From: CAMCYM01 sp964405405 | Lineage (GTDB): Bacteria > Bacteroidota > Bacteroidia > Flavobacteriales_D > Sanyastnellaceae | Assembly (NCBI GenBank): GCA_964405405.1 | Contig: CAYONT010000027.1 | Location: 1-29,717 of the forward strand | Length of the DNA stretch: 29,717 bases | Reading direction: 5' to 3' | Shown: in pieces, positions 15,259 to 23,393 of the stretch | Numbering within the stretch: position 1 is the first letter of the stretch | Layout: each line of letters begins with the position of its first letter | Position numbers and translations under genes: made by a program | Notes under the pieces: generated by a model | Told to the model about the DNA's origin: nothing | Seen by the model: the letters and a program-made list of their open reading frames with translations, nothing else | Databases searched by the model: none

Positions 15259-15792
15259 TCAAGGTTTGCTCACGGAGTCCGGCGAAACGGGCAAGTCGAA
15301 GCTCTTTTCACCGATCACGGCCCCAGTTGAATCCTGAAACCGCCAGTTGCCCACCTTGTTTCCATCGGCATCGTACTGGCCGGAGATGTGGGGCGTGCCG
15401 TTGGGATGCCAGGTTTGGTAGGCGCCCGTTTGGACGCCCTCCACATAGGTATGCCGTGCCCATGGATTTCCATTGGGGTGGTACGCATTCCAAACCCCCA
15501 CCCGGGCGCCATGGTCTAGGGCGCCTTCTCGGTCCAATTGCCCGTTGCTGTGGTACATGCGGAGCCCCACCGTGTCCCCTTGCTCGACGTGCCACTCGAT
15601 TTTCTTGCTCCCATCGGGCCACGCTGCACCCACCACCGGTTCGCCGGGTAGCACCAAACCTCCTGGCTGCGATTTGTTTTCTGCTGTGGGGACATCGCCG
15701 CAGCCTGCTCCCAAGGAAGCCACCACCCAGAACCCCATGGCTCCCCTGCCCAGGAGACGCACGGCTCTAAAATCTAACCTGTGTCTGTTCAT
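15259..15792 (-). CDS. MORN-repeat lipoprotein, YwqK-like family
   Basis: A 177-aa protein. The N-terminal hydrophobic run (MGFWVVASLGAG) ends at a lipobox cysteine (GAGCGD, near residue 31), so it is probably lipid-anchored. At least three MORN-type repeats follow: the Y-H-S-N-G-Q-L-D unit near 80, Y-H-P-N-G-N-P-W near 104 and W-H-P-N-G-T-P-H near 128, then a GNWRFQDSTG closing unit. Such proteins are often labelled YwqK-family antitoxin, but that function is not established, and no toxin is adjacent here. The start at 15792 is fixed by an ATGA overlap with the polyprenyl synthase stop. Confidence 0.8.
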   Translation of the reverse strand: MNRHRLDFRAVRLLGRGAMGFWVVASLGAGCGDVPTAENKSQPGGLVLPGEPVVGAAWPDGSKKIEWHVEQGDTVGLRMYHSNGQLDREGALDHGARVGVWNAYHPNGNPWARHTYVEGVQTGAYQTWHPNGTPHISGQYDADGNKVGNWRFQDSTGAVIGEKSFDLPVSPDSVSKP

Positions 15793-16799
15793 TGCTTTCG
15801 TTCGATGGTGAAATCTACCAGGTCGATGAGGGCGCTTCGCACCGGGTTGTCTGGAAAATCAGCCAGCAATTGCTCAGCTTCATCCCGGTAATCCGCCATG
15901 CGTTTGCGGGCGTAATCCATCCCGGGTCCCCGGAGGATGGTGTCCATGACTTCCTGCACACAAGCCGGATTGTCCGAGTGGTGCTTGACCAGCCTGATGA
16001 GGCGCCTGCGCTCACTGGAGGGGACCTGTTGCAGCGTGTGGATCAAGGGCAAGGTCATCTTGCGTTCCTTGATGTCCACCCCCGTCGGCTTGCCCGTCCG
16101 GTGTCCGTCCCCGAGGTCGAGCAAATCGTCTTTGATTTGGAAGGCCAAACCGACACACTCCCCAAACCGCCACATCCGCTGGACTTCATCTTCTGTCCCA
16201 CCTACTGCAGCGCAGCCACAGGCACAGCATGCGGCAATCAGGGAGGCGGTTTTGCGCCGGATGATTTCAAAATAAACCTCCTCGGTGATGTCGAGTCGCC
16301 GGGCTTTTTCGAGTTGAAGGAGTTCGCCTTCGCTGATTTCGCGCACGGCTTGCGAGGTGATCTTCAACAAATCAAAGGTGTCCTGGTCGACGGCCATCAG
16401 GAGCCCGCGGGAGAGCAGATAGTCTCCGACCAGGACGGCAATTTTCTTGCGCCACAAGGCTTGGATGGAGAAAAAGCCACGCCGCATGGGACTTTCGTCC
16501 ACCACGTCGTCGTGCACCAGGGTGGCGGTGTGAAGCAGCTCAATCAGGGAGGCGGCCACCAAGGATCGGTGTCCTCCTACCTCAAATGCTGACCCGAGTC
16601 CCCGGTTCTCGGCACCGTGCAACCGAGCGGTGAGGAAGACGAACAGCGGCCGCATCTGTTTGCCATTGCGCCGGATGATGTACCGCGTGATGGTGTCCAA
16701 CAGGGCGACATCGGTTCGCATGGCCTCCCGGAAATGCTTCCGGAACACCTTCATTTCCTCGGCGACAGGCGCCTCAATCGCATCGATCCGGTTCATCAA
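15789..16799 (-). CDS. Polyprenyl (octaprenyl-type) diphosphate synthase
   Basis: A 336-aa trans-prenyltransferase that extends FPP with IPP to make the side chain of menaquinone or a similar carrier. The chain length cannot be fixed from sequence alone. The first aspartate-rich motif is HDDVVDE near 95; the second is FQIKDDLLDL near 226. GKQMRP near 48 and the GDYLLSRG segment near 145 are also typical. The starts MMN at 16799/16796 are equivalent. A perfect TAnnTTTG box ends 5 nt upstream, so the transcript may be leaderless. It is coupled by ATGA to the MORN lipoprotein and runs divergently from yicC. Confidence 0.93.
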   Translation of the reverse strand: MMNRIDAIEAPVAEEMKVFRKHFREAMRTDVALLDTITRYIIRRNGKQMRPLFVFLTARLHGAENRGLGSAFEVGGHRSLVAASLIELLHTATLVHDDVVDESPMRRGFFSIQALWRKKIAVLVGDYLLSRGLLMAVDQDTFDLLKITSQAVREISEGELLQLEKARRLDITEEVYFEIIRRKTASLIAACCACGCAAVGGTEDEVQRMWRFGECVGLAFQIKDDLLDLGDGHRTGKPTGVDIKERKMTLPLIHTLQQVPSSERRRLIRLVKHHSDNPACVQEVMDTILRGPGMDYARKRMADYRDEAEQLLADFPDNPVRSALIDLVDFTIERKQ

Positions 16800-16804
16800 C
16801 CCCG

Positions 16805-16812
16805 CAAAGGTA
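16805..16812 (-). promoter_or_regulatory. TAnnTTTG promoter box of the polyprenyl synthase gene
   Basis: TACCTTTG on the minus strand is an exact match to the Bacteroidota -7 element and ends 5 nt before the start codon at 16799, so the start point would fall at or near the ATG. Confidence 0.45.
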
Positions 16813-16813
16813 C

Positions 16814-16838
16814 GTCCCCGCGGGCTCGTCCCGCGGAC
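16814..16838. promoter_or_regulatory. GC-rich inverted repeat between divergent promoters
   Basis: GTC-CC-CGCGGG (16814-16824) pairs with CCCGCG-GAC (16830-16838): nine base pairs with a 2-nt bulge and a 5-nt loop. It lies exactly between the two -7 boxes, covering the expected -33 regions of both yicC and the polyprenyl synthase gene, so a shared operator is possible. A hairpin forming by chance in GC-rich DNA is the alternative. Confidence 0.3.
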
Positions 16839-16843
16839 TGGGT

Positions 16844-16851
16844 TATCTTCG
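16844..16851 (+). promoter_or_regulatory. Candidate -7 box for yicC-gmk-nadD
   Basis: TATCTTCG, one base from TAnnTTTG, ends 21 nt before the yicC ATG. The distance matches the TTCG-type boxes before hmgA and dnaG. Confidence 0.4.
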
Positions 16852-16872
16852 CGGGCACAACCACCCTACCCC

Positions 16873-17745
16873 ATGATACGTTCCATGACCGGATATGGCA
16901 AGGCGTCCGCAGTCATCGGCAGCCGCCGGTACACCGTGGAACTGCGTTCCCTCAATGGCAAGCAATTGGACCTGGGCATTCGCATGCCCGGGGCGTTCCG
17001 GGACAAGGAGATGGAGCTTCGGAAGTGGCTGGGCCAGGAGGTCGTTCGGGGCAAGGCGGATTTGATCATCCAGTACGAAACGGAGGGACCGGATGCGCGC
17101 CATGAACTCAACTTGCCGCTCATCGGGCATTACTTGGACCAGTTGGGCAGCCTGGCGCACCAGCGGGGCTTGCGGTCGGACATGCTCCTCGATGCGGCGC
17201 TCCGGCTGCCCGATGTCGCTCGGTCCGCCCAGGAGGAGGTGTCTCCCGAAGAGTGGGCCCAAGTCCGCGCCCTCGTCGGCGAAGCCGTGGCGCAGTTCCA
17301 GGCCCACCGGGTCCAGGAGGGCGCCGTCCTCGAGGCCGATTTCCGCCACCGGCTCGGGGAGATTGGGGCCACAGAGGCCGGCCTCGACGCCCTCCTGTCC
17401 GCCCGCATCGAGCGCGTCAAGGCCCGCATTCTCCAGCACGTCACCGAGAACCTTGAGCGCGGTCGCCTCGATGAAAATCGGTTCGAACAGGAAGTCCTGT
17501 TCTATCTGGAAAAGATGGACGTGACCGAGGAGCGGGTTCGGTTGCGGGCACATTTGGCCTACTTCCAAGAAATCATGGAGCAAGGGGACGAACAAGGGAA
17601 GAAGTTGGGATTCATCGCGCAGGAAATCGGTCGTGAGGTCAACACGCTCGGTAGCAAAGCAAACGACGCCGAGATTCAGCGCCGGGTGGTGGGCATGAAG
17701 GACGAATTGGAGAAAATCAAAGAGCAAGTGCTCAACGTGATGTGA
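16873..17745 (+). CDS. yicC: YicC/YloC family endoribonuclease
   Basis: A 290-aa member of the YicC family. The N-terminal signature MIRSMTGYGKASA and the VELRSLNGKQLDLGIRMP strand are unmistakable. The C-terminal half has the family core (RLDENRFEQEVLFYLEKMDV, EERVRLRAHL, GKKLGFIAQEIGREVNTLGS and KDELEKIKEQVLNVM). E. coli YicC is reported as an endoribonuclease acting on small RNAs; by family this is a cytosolic enzyme. The start at 16873 matches the family's usual N-terminus. It is followed directly by gmk (TGATG junction), the conserved yicC-gmk-nadD order in Bacteroidota. Confidence 0.94.
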   Translation: MIRSMTGYGKASAVIGSRRYTVELRSLNGKQLDLGIRMPGAFRDKEMELRKWLGQEVVRGKADLIIQYETEGPDARHELNLPLIGHYLDQLGSLAHQRGLRSDMLLDAALRLPDVARSAQEEVSPEEWAQVRALVGEAVAQFQAHRVQEGAVLEADFRHRLGEIGATEAGLDALLSARIERVKARILQHVTENLERGRLDENRFEQEVLFYLEKMDVTEERVRLRAHLAYFQEIMEQGDEQGKKLGFIAQEIGREVNTLGSKANDAEIQRRVVGMKDELEKIKEQVLNVM

Positions 17746-18362
17746 TGGAATGGGCCCTCGATGGACGCGGCAAAGCGGTGATTTTCTCGGCCCCCTCAGG
17801 TTCAGGGAAGACTTCCATTGTACGCTATCTGTTGGAGGAGACGGATTTGCCCCTGGGTTTTTCTGTTAGTGCCACCACGCGGTCGCCCCGGGGCACCGAG
17901 CGCGATGGGGTGGACTACCACTTTCTGGATCTCGGAACCTTTCGCAACCGGGTGGAGCAGGGTGATTTCCTGGAGTGGGAAGAGGTGTACCCCGGGAAGT
18001 GTTACGGAACCTTGCGAACCGAGTTGGAGCGGTTGTGGCAAGCTGGCCAGGCGGTCCTGTTTGATGTGGATGTGGTCGGTGGCCTGAACCTCAAGCGCGC
18101 ATTGGGCGATCAGGCCTGCGCAGTCTTTGTGGTTCCTCCGGATGCCGCTGAACTGCGTCGGCGGCTGGAGGGCCGGGGAACCGATGCCCCGGACGTCATT
18201 GAGGAGCGTTTGGCAAAGGCCCAGCGAGAAAGTTTGCTGGGCCCCCAGTTCGATGTGCAGTTGGTCAACGAGGATTTGCCGACCGCGTGCCGAAATGCGG
18301 CCGCGCTGGTCCGTGCTTTTCTTTCCGGCCAAGGGACGACTCCGCTGGGGAAACAACCATGA
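17745..18362 (+). CDS. gmk: Guanylate kinase
   Basis: A 205-aa enzyme phosphorylating GMP to GDP. The P-loop SAPSGSGKTS is near 15-24, followed by the GMP-binding segment SVSATTRSPRGTERDGVDYHF (about 42-62), the lid ERLAKAQRE and the final VNEDL. The ATG at 17745 shares one base with the yicC stop (TGATG); a GTG at 17742 would add one residue. The stop overlaps nadD by ATGA. The length and all motifs are normal. Confidence 0.96.
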   Translation: MEWALDGRGKAVIFSAPSGSGKTSIVRYLLEETDLPLGFSVSATTRSPRGTERDGVDYHFLDLGTFRNRVEQGDFLEWEEVYPGKCYGTLRTELERLWQAGQAVLFDVDVVGGLNLKRALGDQACAVFVVPPDAAELRRRLEGRGTDAPDVIEERLAKAQRESLLGPQFDVQLVNEDLPTACRNAAALVRAFLSGQGTTPLGKQP

Positions 18363-19009
18363 ACACAGGACTTTATTTCGGTTCATTCAACCCCATCCAC
18401 ATGGGTCATTTGGTGATAGCGAACCACATGGCCACGCATTTGGATTTGGAGGAGGTTTGGCTGGTCGTCACGCCCCAGTCGCCCCACAAAGCGCCGGAGG
18501 ACCTCATCGCGCCTGCCCACCGTTTGCAGATGGCCCGGCTCGCGGTGATGGACAATCCCCTGCTTCGGGTCTCAGATGTGGAGTTTCGGTTACCGTCCCC
18601 CCACTACACGGTGGATACGATGCAACATCTGCGGGAAGTGGAGCCAGGTCGCACCTTCAGTCTCATCATCGGCGAGGACAATTACTGGGGCCTCCACCGT
18701 TGGAAGGACTACCAGGCGTTGCTCCATGCACATCGCATCTTGGTGGCGCGCCGGGAATCGGAGTTTCGCTCCGCCGCTTGGAACGAAAGTGGGTTGGCAC
18801 GCGTGGATACGCTGCACCCGGAGTTGGCAGGTCATCCAAACATTGTATTCTGTGACACCCCGATGATCAGCGTGAGTTCCACCTACCTGCGCCAAGCCAT
18901 CCGCGCACACCAGGACATCCGCTACTTGTTGCCGGACACTGTGCTGAACTACATTGAAAACAACCACCTCTACGAACCTGCGGACGCGGGTTCAGGTGTT
19001 GTTGAATGA
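18359..19009 (+). CDS. nadD: Nicotinate-nucleotide adenylyltransferase
   Basis: A 216-aa enzyme that forms deamido-NAD from nicotinate mononucleotide and ATP. The nucleotidyltransferase signature GSFNPIHMGHL is at 8-18 and the SSTYLRQAI motif near 181. The Bacteroidota-type body (LVVTPQSPHKA, SLIIGEDNYWGLHRWKDY, RILVARR) and the C-terminal YLLPDTVLNYIENNHLY are conserved. ATGA coupling to gmk fixes the start. Its last 18 bp overlap the 3' end of pth on the opposite strand. Confidence 0.96.
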   Translation: MNTGLYFGSFNPIHMGHLVIANHMATHLDLEEVWLVVTPQSPHKAPEDLIAPAHRLQMARLAVMDNPLLRVSDVEFRLPSPHYTVDTMQHLREVEPGRTFSLIIGEDNYWGLHRWKDYQALLHAHRILVARRESEFRSAAWNESGLARVDTLHPELAGHPNIVFCDTPMISVSSTYLRQAIRAHQDIRYLLPDTVLNYIENNHLYEPADAGSGVVE

Positions 19010-19555
19010 GTTCATGGTGGGCCCCAAGCCTGCCCAAACAAACGATTCGATGAGGGCGGTGCAGCGCTGCAGCCGTTCGGGCAGCAGAGCCTGCTCTTCC
19101 AACGACCAACGGCCCAGCACATGGTTCACCTGATGCCCTTTCGCAAAGTCTGCGCCGATGCCGAAGCGCAGCCGCGCGTATGCTTGCGATTGCAAAACCG
19201 CCTGGATGTTCTTGAGGCCGTTGTGTCCCCCATCTGATCCTTTTCCACGCAGACGCAACGTTCCGAAAGGCAAGGCCAAATCGTCCGTCACCACCAGCAT
19301 CTGGTCCATCGGGATGCGCTCTGTTTCCAGCCAGTAGCGAACGGCTTTCCCACTCAGGTTCATGAAGGTCGATGGCTTGAGCAGCACCACCTGTCGACCT
19401 TTCCAACGCGTGTTGGACGCTTCCCCCAAGCGGCCGGTGGAGAAAGAAGCTCCATGGCTTTGGGCAAAAGCGTCCAACACTTGGAACCCGATGTTGTGTC
19501 GGGTGGCCTCATACTCGGCGCCCGGATTTCCCAGGCCCACGATGAGGAACTTCAT
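18992..19555 (-). CDS. pth: Peptidyl-tRNA hydrolase
   Basis: A 187-aa enzyme that frees tRNA from peptidyl-tRNA dropped by ribosomes. The catalytic residues Asn10 (GLGNPG) and His20 (TRHNIGF) are in place, along with KPSTFMNLSG, the DDLALPFG aspartate and RGKGSDGGHNGLKNI. The length is normal. It starts 11 bp after the rplY stop, so prs-rplY-pth is likely one operon. The last 18 bp are shared with nadD on the other strand. Confidence 0.97.
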   Translation of the reverse strand: MKFLIVGLGNPGAEYEATRHNIGFQVLDAFAQSHGASFSTGRLGEASNTRWKGRQVVLLKPSTFMNLSGKAVRYWLETERIPMDQMLVVTDDLALPFGTLRLRGKGSDGGHNGLKNIQAVLQSQAYARLRFGIGADFAKGHQVNHVLGRWSLEEQALLPERLQRCTALIESFVWAGLGPTMNSFNNT

Positions 19556-19566
19556 CGCGCGAAAAA

Positions 19567-20139
19567 TCAGTCGCGTCCTGCAGCGGCCGACATCGCAGCA
19601 CGGGTCCGCTTGATGGAAGCGATGAGTACGCTGTCGTTCATCAACAGCTCAAAGCCCTCAATTTCGATGTCCTTGACCCGTGCATTGTCGCCGATTTCCA
19701 TCTTGCTGATGTCAACGTGCACGGAATCAGGAAGTTTGGATGCCAAACCACGCACTGGAACGCGGCGGAACGACAGTTCCAACCGGCCCCCGTTCATCAC
19801 CCCGGGTGAAGTGCCCTTCGTGCGCAATGGCAATTCAACGCGGATGGGCTTGTCTGGGAATACCTGCAGGAAGTCGATGTGCACCACCTTGTCGGTTACC
19901 GGGTGGAACTGGACGTCTTGGATGATGCACTCCGTGGTCTTTCCATCCAGGTCGAACTGGATGCGGTAGACTTCGGGGTTGAACACAATCCGGTCGAGAT
20001 CCAACCGGGCAACGTGGAAATGCGTTTGCGAATCACCGCCATACAGAACACCGGGAATCCGGTCGTTTTTGCGGAGGGTCGCAGCATCTTTTTTCCCTAC
20101 GCTCTCACGGAGAGAGCCGCTCAATGATGCAGTTTTCAT
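19567..20139 (-). CDS. rplY: 50S ribosomal protein L25 (Ctc/TL5 form)
   Basis: A 190-aa, two-domain L25. The N-terminal 5S-rRNA-binding domain (ASLSGSLRESVGKKDAATLR, RIPGVLYGG, FHPVTDKVVHIDFLQV) is followed by a second beta domain (VELPLRTKGTSPGV, LELSFRRVPVRGL, DSVHVDISKMEIGDN). This long form is the usual one in Bacteroidota. It sits 18 bp after prs and 11 bp before pth, a conserved set. Confidence 0.95.
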   Translation of the reverse strand: MKTASLSGSLRESVGKKDAATLRKNDRIPGVLYGGDSQTHFHVARLDLDRIVFNPEVYRIQFDLDGKTTECIIQDVQFHPVTDKVVHIDFLQVFPDKPIRVELPLRTKGTSPGVMNGGRLELSFRRVPVRGLASKLPDSVHVDISKMEIGDNARVKDIEIEGFELLMNDSVLIASIKRTRAAMSAAAGRD

Positions 20140-20157
20140 GGTATGAAAAAGGTGTAA

Positions 20158-21090
20158 TTAATGGATCAACATTTGGGAGCTGATGGAGCGGTTTTCCATC
20201 AGACAAGTCAACGCTTGGGCAAACATTGCCTCGACCGGGATGACCCGGATTTTTTCCTGGGGCATGTCCGCTTTCAGGGGGATGCTGTCCGTCACGATGA
20301 GTTCTGTGAGACAGCTTTGTTGGATGCGGTCGTAGGCCGGGCCGCTCAGTACACCGTGGGTGCACATGGCGCGGACGGAACGAGCGCCATGTTGCATCAT
20401 CAGTTCAGCCGCTTTGGTGAGCGTGCCAGCAGTGTCGCACATGTCGTCAACGAGCACGACATCCTTGTCGGTGACATCGCCAATAACCGTCATGTTCTCG
20501 ACTTGGTTTGCCACCTTCCGTTGTTTGTAACAGATGGCCATGTCTACCCCGAGTCGCTTGGCGTAGGAGTTCGCCCGCTTGGTCCCCCCGGTGTCGGGTG
20601 TCGCGATGCACAGGTGCTCCCGGTCCAACTGCTCGAGGTACGGAATGAACAGTGTGCTGGCGTACAAGTGGTCGACGGGCACCTCGAAGAAACCCTGGAT
20701 TTGGTCTGCGTGCAAGTCCATCGTGATGAGCCGGTCGATGCCGGCCGCCGTGAGGAGATTGGCTACCAACTTGGCGCCGATGGCCACCCGGGGCTGGTCC
20801 TTTCGGTCTTGGCGGGCCCAGCCGAAGTATGGAATCACGGCGATGATTCGCTTCGCACTCGCCCGCTTTGCGGCATCGATCATCAGCAGCAGTTCGAACA
20901 AGTTGTCCGTAGGAGGCTGGGTGCTCTGCAGCACCACCACTTCTTGTCCCCGGATGGTATCCTCGATGCTGACCGAAAACTCGCCGTCGCTGAACCGGGT
21001 GGTGTTCACCGGAACCAGTTCCATGCCCATGGCTTGCGCCACGCGGGCACCGAAAGCATGGGAAGCAGAGCCGGCAAGGATTTTCATCAT
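20158..21090 (-). CDS. prs: Ribose-phosphate pyrophosphokinase (PRPP synthase)
   Basis: A 310-aa enzyme making PRPP from ribose 5-phosphate and ATP for nucleotide, histidine and NAD synthesis. Motifs are intact: RFSDGEFSVSI near 33, the PPTDNLFELLLMIDAAKRAS region, YFGWARQDRKD (about 95-105), the divalent-metal/flexible segment DLHADQIQGFF near 128 and the PRPP loop VLVDDMCDTAGTL near 218. The length matches class I bacterial enzymes. The start is at 21090, or at the next ATG one codon on. A perfect TAnnTTTG box lies 32 nt upstream. It is the first gene of prs-rplY-pth. Confidence 0.97.
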   Translation of the reverse strand: MMKILAGSASHAFGARVAQAMGMELVPVNTTRFSDGEFSVSIEDTIRGQEVVVLQSTQPPTDNLFELLLMIDAAKRASAKRIIAVIPYFGWARQDRKDQPRVAIGAKLVANLLTAAGIDRLITMDLHADQIQGFFEVPVDHLYASTLFIPYLEQLDREHLCIATPDTGGTKRANSYAKRLGVDMAICYKQRKVANQVENMTVIGDVTDKDVVLVDDMCDTAGTLTKAAELMMQHGARSVRAMCTHGVLSGPAYDRIQQSCLTELIVTDSIPLKADMPQEKIRVIPVEAMFAQALTCLMENRSISSQMLIH

Positions 21091-21122
21091 GAGCGGTGCA
21101 AAAGGCGCTCCAAAAGCGCGCG

Positions 21123-21130
21123 CAAATGTA
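21123..21130 (-). promoter_or_regulatory. TAnnTTTG promoter box of prs-rplY-pth
   Basis: TACATTTG on the minus strand is an exact match to the Bacteroidota -7 element, 32 nt before the prs ATG, in the 83-bp gap after the response regulator gene. No -33 TTG lies at the usual 19-22 bp; a TTG only 12 bp upstream is too close. Confidence 0.5.
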
Positions 21131-21173
21131 ATGATTTATTCACAACTTGAGCAGGCACAAGGCCCCGGACCCG

Positions 21174-21881
21174 TCAATCCGCGATGAGTTTGAAGCCCTT
21201 GCCGTGAACATTGAGGATTTCGATGCTGGGATCAGCCTTCAGGTGTCGACGCAACTTGGCGATGTACACGTCCATGGAGCGGCCGTTGAAGTAGTTGGCA
21301 TCGCCCCAAATCTGCTTGAGGGCAAATTGCCGCTCGAGCAAGGCGTTTTTGTGTCGGCACAGCAGGAACAACAACTCATTTTCCTTAGTGGTCAACCGGG
21401 ATTCACCCGATGCGTGGTGGAGGGTTTGGTTGTTGTAGTCATAGTCGAAGGTGCCCACTTTGAAATGGACTACTTCCTCTCCTGCTTCTGGCAGGGCGGC
21501 GGCGCGGCGCAAAATCGCTTGGATGCGCAGGACCAACTCCTCCATGCTGAAGGGCTTTGTCATGTAGTCATCGGCCCCCACCTTGAATCCCTCGATGGTG
21601 TCCTCTTCGCTGCTCCGGGCAGTGAGGAAGAGGATGGGCAAGTGACGGGATTCCCGGCGGATTTCCTCGGCCACTTGGAATCCGTCCTTCTGGGGCATCA
21701 TCACATCGAGGATCACGAAGTCGAAAGTCCCGCGGTGAAAGGCCTTGAGCCCCTCTACACCGTCCTGTGCCCAAACCGTGTCAAATCCCTTCACCCGCAG
21801 GTAGGAGGAAAGCAGTTGTCCCAGGTTGGGGTCATCCTCGCAGAGGAGGATGGAGAGGTTCTTCTTGTTCGCAGAGCTCAT
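21174..21881 (-). CDS. OmpR-family response regulator (RprY-like)
   Basis: A 235-aa two-domain regulator. The receiver domain (1-125) has the acidic pair CEDD near 14-17, the phospho-acceptor aspartate in FVILDVMMPQKDG, the switch Thr in LFLTARSS and the Lys in MTKPFS. The C-terminal winged-helix domain (about 140-235) shows LTTKENELLFLLCRHKN, QIWGDANYFNGRSMDVYIAK and VHGKGFKLI, including the RGSM-like RSMDVYI recognition region of OmpR/PhoB proteins. It is coupled by ATGA to the upstream sensor kinase gene. The closest named Bacteroidota relatives are RprY proteins. Targets are unknown. Confidence 0.93.
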   Translation of the reverse strand: MSSANKKNLSILLCEDDPNLGQLLSSYLRVKGFDTVWAQDGVEGLKAFHRGTFDFVILDVMMPQKDGFQVAEEIRRESRHLPILFLTARSSEEDTIEGFKVGADDYMTKPFSMEELVLRIQAILRRAAALPEAGEEVVHFKVGTFDYDYNNQTLHHASGESRLTTKENELLFLLCRHKNALLERQFALKQIWGDANYFNGRSMDVYIAKLRRHLKADPSIEILNVHGKGFKLIAD

Positions 21882-23197
21882 GGTTGACGGGGCGTTGCGT
21901 TTTTGGGCAGATAGATGATGAACGTGCTGCCCTTGCCGGATTCGCTTTCCACGTGGATGCGGCCGCCATGTTGTTCCACCACGGTTTTTACGTAGCTCAA
22001 ACCGAGGCCAAACCCCTTGACGTCATGCACGTTTCCGGTGGGCACACGATATAGCTTATCAAAAACCTTGCCTAAGTGCTCTTTTGCAATGCCAATTCCG
22101 TTGTCGGCGAATCGAATTTCTACACCCTGCATGCTTTGGCGGCTCGAAATGCGGAGCAACAGGTCCTTGGGGGTGTACTTGAGGGCATTGTCCACCAAGT
22201 TGTACACCAGGTTTGCGAGGTGGATGCGGTCGCCCTGGAGGATGGGGTCCAGGGCTTCGAGCTGGAGTTCGACCCGGCCTCCGCGCTTCACGACTTGGAT
22301 TTTGACGTTCTTGATGACGTCGCGCAGGATGTCGTGGATGTTCAGCGGTTGGAAGTAGAGGCGCATTTGGCCTGAATCGGCCAAACTCGCTTGCAAGACG
22401 TTCTCGACGAGCACTCCGAGCCGGCGGTTTTCCTCTCGGATGAGTCCGATGTGGTGGTCGAGGAGGTCCGCATGGGCCCGGAGGTCGGGATCCTGGAGGG
22501 CTTCCGCCGCCAGGCCGATGGTGCTGATGGGGGTCTTGAGTTCGTGGGTCAGGTTGTTCATGAGGTCCCTCCGGATCCGGTCAATGCGCTTGTTGCGGCG
22601 GGCATCGATGGTGACCCGGAAGAGCCCCGCGGCCAGCAGGAGGAGCAGCGCACCCGACAGTACGAACTGCGGCATGATGTGGCGGGCGCGGTGCAGGTTC
22701 TTCTCAGGGAAGTAGACTTTGAGGTCGAAGGGGGCGATGCGCACCGTGTAGCCGGCGTCGAGGAGCTGGGTCAAGAAGGGTTCCGCCGCTGCGTCGAGCA
22801 GGACCGGCTGGCCGAAGCCATCGAAGACCCCCAGCACCGCGGGTTCCTGGACCCCGTGTTCGGCGAGTTCGGCTTGGAGCCGTGCTTCCAGGTCCAATGC
22901 CTCCATTCTTGCCAGCATCCGCTCTTCGGGCCCGGGGGTCGTGGCGGTGAGCGCTGAGGACGTGGGCGTGTGGGATGGCATCGCCGCGAGGTCCACTTGC
23001 AGCAGTTCGGTGGAGGGGCTGGTGAATTGCTCAGCCACCCTGCTCAGGGCGTGCTCGACGTTGTCGTCGAAGATTTGGCCTTTCAGCTCCATGGTCGAGC
23101 GCAGCCAGATGACCTGGATGGTGCTGATGCCGGCGAATGCGCCCACCATGATGACCACGAACCAGGGAATCCGGGACAGGGCGTTGCGGGGTTTCAC
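21878..23197 (-). CDS. Membrane sensor histidine kinase (RprX-like)
   Basis: About 439 aa if it starts at the GTG at 23197. An in-frame ATG at 23239 exists, but it would lie upstream of a perfect TATCTTTG box at 23202-23209, so the GTG (VKPRNALSRIPWF) is preferred. The order is TM1 (IPWFVVIMVGAFAGISTIQV), a periplasmic region of roughly 150 residues with no recognised fold, TM2 (FVLSGALLLLLAAGLFRVTI), then HisKA with the phospho-histidine in LTHELKTPIS. The ATPase domain follows with N box YNLVDNALKYTP, G1 FADNGIGI and G2 GFGLGLSYVK. It phosphorylates the regulator encoded immediately downstream (4-bp overlap). The signal is unknown. Confidence 0.9.
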   Translation of the reverse strand: MKPRNALSRIPWFVVIMVGAFAGISTIQVIWLRSTMELKGQIFDDNVEHALSRVAEQFTSPSTELLQVDLAAMPSHTPTSSALTATTPGPEERMLARMEALDLEARLQAELAEHGVQEPAVLGVFDGFGQPVLLDAAAEPFLTQLLDAGYTVRIAPFDLKVYFPEKNLHRARHIMPQFVLSGALLLLLAAGLFRVTIDARRNKRIDRIRRDLMNNLTHELKTPISTIGLAAEALQDPDLRAHADLLDHHIGLIREENRRLGVLVENVLQASLADSGQMRLYFQPLNIHDILRDVIKNVKIQVVKRGGRVELQLEALDPILQGDRIHLANLVYNLVDNALKYTPKDLLLRISSRQSMQGVEIRFADNGIGIAKEHLGKVFDKLYRVPTGNVHDVKGFGLGLSYVKTVVEQHGGRIHVESESGKGSTFIIYLPKNATPRQP

Positions 23198-23201
23198 AAC
23201 C

Positions 23202-23209
23202 CAAAGATA
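23202..23209 (-). promoter_or_regulatory. TAnnTTTG promoter box of the sensor kinase operon
   Basis: TATCTTTG on the minus strand is an exact match to the Bacteroidota -7 element and ends 4 nt before a GTG at 23197. It decides the start of the kinase and implies a leaderless message. Confidence 0.42.
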
Positions 23210-23366
23210 CCTTAACCTTCCCTTGACGTCCGCTGGCACAGGGCGTGGGTACCTTCGTGCCGATTGGTCAACAGGCCAAGGCAGGTTTTGATTGCTTCTT
23301 CATCGAGGCGGGCGGGGACTTTGGCAACGGCCAGGGTCCCCGCATCCATTTCCGGAACGGCCTGCG

Positions 23367-23374
23367 TACATTCG
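23367..23374 (+). promoter_or_regulatory. Candidate -7 box for dnaG
   Basis: TACATTCG, one base from TAnnTTTG, ends 19 nt before the dnaG ATG. A second, more distant TACCTTCG is at 23250-23257. The nearer one fits the spacing seen at yicC and hmgA. Confidence 0.35.
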
Positions 23375-23393
23375 TCTTCGGACCTTTTGCCCC

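Noticed and set aside
15259..15792. MORN protein as part of a toxin-antitoxin pair
   Set aside because: No toxin gene is adjacent; the lipobox and MORN repeats point to an envelope protein, and the 'antitoxin' label of the family is not well founded.
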